Shown in pieces: positions 60,480-64,000 of a stretch of DNA of 64,000 nt (positions are counted from its first letter, which is position 1; each line of letters begins with the position of its first letter). A program made the position numbers and the translations under genes. The stretch is from Nymphaea colorata (lineage: Eukaryota > Streptophyta > Magnoliopsida > Nymphaeales > Nymphaeaceae), in NCBI RefSeq assembly GCF_008831285.2, contig NC_045146.1:17437289-17501288 (forward strand). Reading direction: 5' to 3'. Below the pieces are notes generated by a model. It saw only the letters and a program-made list of their open reading frames with translations. It made no database searches and was not told the origin of the DNA.

Positions 60480-61222
60480 TTCTTCTATAATTTCTTCTTC
60501 ATACTGTTCATTATTGTTCATTATTATCTCATCCTCCTTCATCACCAACATTCCACTCATCTTCATTGTCATCTCTGTGAATGACTGCTCCGACATTTTG
60601 ATCATCACCGGTCCATTCTGCAGGATTACTGTCATAGATTTGGCAGAAGTGTTCACAGAGGCCAGGGTTTATCTGTAAGATACTTTGAAAAGGAATGTAA
60701 AATTTTTCAGTAAGCCAAGTATCTGCTAGAAAGATTCGTGTATTTTTATCTTCGGCTACCATACAAGTAGATCTTGTCCACCAGGCATTTTGGTCTGCAG
60801 CAATTGTATAAGCTCTCCAATGCTTCAGTTGTGATTATACATCTTTATCAAGAAGAAGAGTTCGAAGAGTTTCTTGAGGAATACGGGTTTGTAGGGAAAA
60901 AAGTGAAGTGTAGATGTTGATCGTAATCTCATGTTTTGCTTTCCAAGGGTATTCATACAAAGGAGAAATAGATGCAATGTCTAAATTAACATAGCCATAT
61001 GACTTTATGTTTCTAAGTTTAAACATCCTTCTTAATGTGTATGTCAATCGCCAATGAAAATCAAGATGTTTTACCTGCTTTTCTTTCGTAACCAGTATTT
61101 GTTTTAAAAATCCTTGCTCCAGAAGAGTTTTGGGGAGAAGTTTTATCCCCTGAATCTCTTGGTCATGCCACTTTCTAAGTGTGGCTTGTATAATGGAAAA
61201 TACTTGTTCACATTCATAGAAA
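60480..61222 (-). pseudogene. Second frame downstream of the polymerase, right copy
   Basis: Open segments are 61047-60835 and 60762-60529 on the minus strand, separated by a stop and a frame change. The first holds the conserved WRLTY and VNLDIASISPLYEYPW blocks shared with the left copy. The second (AEDKNTRIFLADTWLTEKFY and an acidic end) extends further than the left copy preserves. No known domain is recognised. Confidence 0.5.
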
Positions 61223-61227
61223 GAATT

Positions 61228-61854
61228 TTATTCATGTGGGTTGTGCCTATGCTTCAGCAAAGCAAATTCCAAACCAAGCTTTCTCTTCTTTGAATTTCGT
61301 GTCATGGTCCTTAATAGATTCTGCATGTCGACTTGTTCTTTTCTTTTTGTCTTCATCACCAAATGATAGATTTGTTCCTTGACTAATGGGATGTTTGGGG
61401 GAACTGTTTCTCTTTTTTCTCCTAATTTCCTGATTTCCTCTTCAACATGTTCCCTGAGGAGTCTATTCTCTGATTCTAGAGTTTGTATTTTTTCATTTAG
61501 CTCTTCTTTTTCCTTTTTCCACCAACTTATTTCTGCTTGGGCTTCTTTTAGGCTCCTTTTTAGGGTAAGATAAGCATCCAATCTTTGAGGTCGGAGGGGT
61601 ATATGATCCATGGGGAGTTCTGGCAGAGTTTTGGACTAAAGTTGCATGTTCTTCAAGTTGAGATGGCTGGCTAATAAAGAAAGGATTTTTGGGTATGAGA
61701 GATTTCTTATGTTTTGCTAAAGATTGTCTAGAAGGACATTATCTTTTAGATCAAGGATGAGGCTTGAAGAAGTTCGAAAGACCAAATTTGAATGAGGTGG
61801 GAAGATTGATAATCCTAGGTCTGGGTCAAGAGGCAACTGGTTTGTAGAGGCCAT
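61228..61854 (-). pseudogene. Coiled-coil frame downstream of the polymerase, right copy
   Basis: The ATG lies at 61854-61852. Two in-frame stops break the N-terminal third. The remaining open part (61611-61228, 127 residues) is a strong heptad-rich coiled coil (KEKEELNEKIQTLESENRLL) followed by a basic segment (RTMTRNSKKRKLG). It is homologous to the frame at 57592-58223. Confidence 0.55.
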
Positions 61855-62214
61855 CTTGTCCTATAATAAGAAAAATATCAAATGAACAATGCATTCTATC
61901 TTGTCTACCATGACTAATGTCTACATGCAGATATGTCATTTGAAGAACGAGATGAAGATGCTTGAACCCTTACTTGTTTCATGTCATCAACTAACTGTTA
62001 CGTGTTTAAAACAATGTCTAAAAGATCATCACTAACTTTTCTGATCTCCATGGAGAAAGCAGGGTTAAGGTCATGTAACCTTACTCTGGATTGGTCGAGA
62101 TAACTTATAATTTTATTGAGTCTTCTTATTTCATATTTGTAAACATCAATGTCTCTATTCATCTCTTAGAAGTCTACTTAACATATCAACTCGACAATTG
62201 TTTTCTCCTTTTAT

Positions 62215-63420
62215 ATGTTCAAATGTTACTTTATAATTTTGGTTTATAAGGGTATCTTTAAAGGATATCCATCTTCACTTATTCTTTTAGAATTTTTATT
62301 TTCACAAAACTTTACAATAGCATCACAATCGATCCTAACTATTATTTCTTTTTTGTTTAGCAAAAATAAGCAAAAACTATTGAGTCCATATATTACTTCA
62401 AGAATTTCCTGATCTATACTACTGGAGAGTCCATTTTCTTTGTACTAACCACTACTATATCTGCAGACGACTTCTGTTACTTTAGAAGCATACTTATTGG
62501 GTTTCCTTTTCAACACTGCTCCCTACCCGTTAATACATCCATCAGTTTCAATTATTAAAAAATCTGAATCTAGGGGTAGATACATTTCTGGTAAGTATTT
62601 TATTGCTTCATTGACTTTGTCTATTTGTTTCATATCTTCTATATTAAAGACTTTAACCCCAGTTTGGCCGAGTTTACTATATAATGGGTCGACCATCTTC
62701 CCTAAGACTTTAATAAATGCTCTAGCATAGTTTACTAGTCTTAAAAACCGTTGAAGGCTTTTAATATCATGTATCTCAAATTCTAAAGCTTTAGTTGCTA
62801 TATGTGGTTGTAGTTTGACTTTCCCTTCACTAATCTCTACACCTAAATATTCTATGTGTTTTCTAAAGAATTGTGCCTTTCTACTACTGATTATAATTCC
62901 ATTATGTAAAAATTCTCCTAATACTATTTTTAAGTGACCTATATGATCTGGTTGTGTTTTACTATGAACAAGGATATCATCTATATAAATACACATAAAT
63001 CCTCTATATTGGCCAAATATCACATCCATTTTTCGTTCGAATATAGCAGGAGCATTTTTTAAGCCAAAAGGCATGATTAATCATTCAAAGCTTCCTAAAG
63101 GACAAGTAAATGCAGTCCATTGAATACTATCCTTATGCATTTTTACCTACCAGAATCCAGATTTGCAATCAAATTTACTAAATATTTTACTGTGTTGTAT
63201 ACTATTGATTAATTCAGTTTTATCATGTATATCATAAGAGTCTTCTATGGTGTTATCATTAAGTCGCCTATAGTCTATGACCATTCATGATTTTCCACGA
63301 ACTCGTTCACTAATAAATGCAGGACTTCTGTGAGGGCTTATGCTTCTCCTTATGACTCCTAGTTTCAACAATTCATTTATATGTGTTTCAAAATCTTTAA
63401 TATTGTCATTCATAGCATTT
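62215..63420 (-). pseudogene. Reverse transcriptase and RNase H, broken (right copy)
   Basis: The longest open part, 63074-62523 (183 residues), begins MPFGLKNAPAIF and contains the catalytic YIDD motif (CIYIDDILVHS), the LGVEIS and LRLVNYARAFI connection-region motifs and the start of RNase H (DFLIIETDG). Upstream, 63420-63075 encodes the fingers part of the polymerase with several stops. Downstream, to about 62215, lies the rest of RNase H (SSIDQEILEVIYGLNSF, IIVRIDCDAIVKF). The similarity is to Caulimoviridae/Ty3-type polymerases. No integrase follows, which separates it from Ty3 elements. Nonsense codons make it inactive. Confidence 0.85.
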
Positions 63421-64000
63421 ATCTTTTTTGTTGGAAATAGTAAATCCTGAATCTTTTATCTGTAGGATACATTCTATTTTATTACGATCCTAATGTTTAG
63501 TAGGTATTTCTCTATGATTTCATCTTTTTCTAATATTCTGAACAAGTCATCTATTTCTGTACAGCATGTTTCTAATTTATTATAGACTTTTTTGTATATT
63601 TATAAGGTTATAATCGGGGTCTATTTCTAATTCTTCTAGGTCATCTTCTTTGTCTGGGTAGGTTAGGTCAATTTTTTTTTTTGCAGGCTCCTGGAATTTT
63701 ACATTTCCAGTCTTTATTTCTATAAGGTTTCCATTCTAGGACCCAAGAAACTTGGTTGTTAAGAAAAGAAAGGCCTATCCTGATTATGACAGACCCGGCC
63801 ATATTTTGTAGAATGAAATTTAGTCCTATAATGCATTTCGTACTATCATGTAATTGCATATGTCTAATGAATGTCTTAGGCCCTGGTTGCTAGGCAGTAT
63901 GTTCCTCTTCAGAGAGTCTAAAAGCTATTTTATATTTGCATATTTCTTCATCATATTTGTATAAGGATCCATCCATTCGTTCTGCCCAAAGTTGTAAGGC
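63421..64000 (-). pseudogene. Aspartic protease region, broken, running off the window (right copy)
   Basis: The open segment at 63859-63668 (CIIGLNFILQNMAGSVIIRI) has the character of the C-terminal half of a retropepsin-like domain lying just upstream of the polymerase, as in caulimovirid polyproteins. Acidic sequence follows toward the reverse transcriptase. The catalytic triad is not visible inside the window, so the call rests on position and composition. Confidence 0.45.

Larger units (their letters stand above)
55280..64000. mobile_element. Two decayed Caulimoviridae-like endogenous copies, tail to tail
   Basis: A plus-strand copy (55280 to about 59600) and a minus-strand copy (about 59601 to beyond 64000) converge. 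Shared downstream regions form inverted arms (about 57540-59506 and 59601-61900) around a spacer of about 94 bases. The gene complement is movement-protein-like, capsid-like with zinc knuckle, aspartic protease, reverse transcriptase and RNase H. No integrase or flanking LTRs are seen, as expected of integrated pararetroviruses rather than LTR retrotransposons. Both copies carry two further reading frames after RNase H and then a TATA-bearing region. Frames are broken by stops and shifts in both. Genus assignment is not possible here. Confidence 0.8.

Noticed and set aside
55280..64000. Interpretation as an LTR retrotransposon with inverted LTRs
   Set aside because: No direct LTRs and no integrase follow RNase H. 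The inverted segments contain coding frames and are explained by two oppositely oriented copies.
1..64000. CRISPR arrays, bacterial operons, rRNA or intact tRNA genes
   Set aside because: None seen. Regularly spaced repeats are simple tandem duplications, and tRNA-like motifs occur only in SINE-like contexts.

Overview
The window is nuclear DNA of a flowering plant. It is AT-rich with long intergenic stretches, split genes with GT-AG introns, many (CT)n/(GA)n microsatellites, short non-autonomous transposons and an endogenous plant pararetrovirus. All the well-supported genes belong to plant families. The species cannot be fixed from the sequence alone.

Five genes could be assembled exon by exon with consistent reading phase. 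(1) LQY1, a thylakoid zinc-finger protein of photosystem II repair (minus, 15466-17746, 5 exons, 154 aa). (2) A GDSL esterase/lipase (plus, 21184-24534, 4 exons). (3) An HVA22/TB2-DP1-type ER membrane protein with a long Q/P/S-rich tail (plus, 28561-34216, 6 coding exons, 313 aa). (4) An E2F transcription factor with DNA-binding, marked-box and C-terminal Rb-binding segments (plus, 39741-48233, 14 exons, 430 aa). It has an E2F consensus site just upstream of its own TATA box. (5) An EF-hand protein (minus, 51410-53140, 5 exons, 359 aa). These genes act in different processes and are separate transcription units; nothing suggests co-regulation.

The left 14 kb is gene-poor. It holds a terminal exon of a gene that runs off the left edge (681-773), a small unidentified minus-strand gene (about 10.2-11.2 kb) and an unidentified coding segment on the minus strand (13.6-13.96 kb). 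It also contains short tandem duplications and tRNA-derived SINE-like elements.

The right end (about 55.28-64.0 kb) is occupied by two decayed Caulimoviridae-like copies arranged tail to tail. The left copy (plus) keeps movement-protein-like and zinc-knuckle capsid-like regions but has lost protease, reverse transcriptase and RNase H. The right copy (minus, running off the window) keeps those enzymes. Both share two extra downstream reading frames, one coiled-coil, and a promoter-like region with a TATA box. Together they form inverted arms of about 2 kb around a spacer of about 94 bp. Premature stops are mostly TGA or TAG where the family has Trp, Arg or Gln codons, as expected for C-to-T decay of methylated DNA. 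This locus is the most unusual part of the window.
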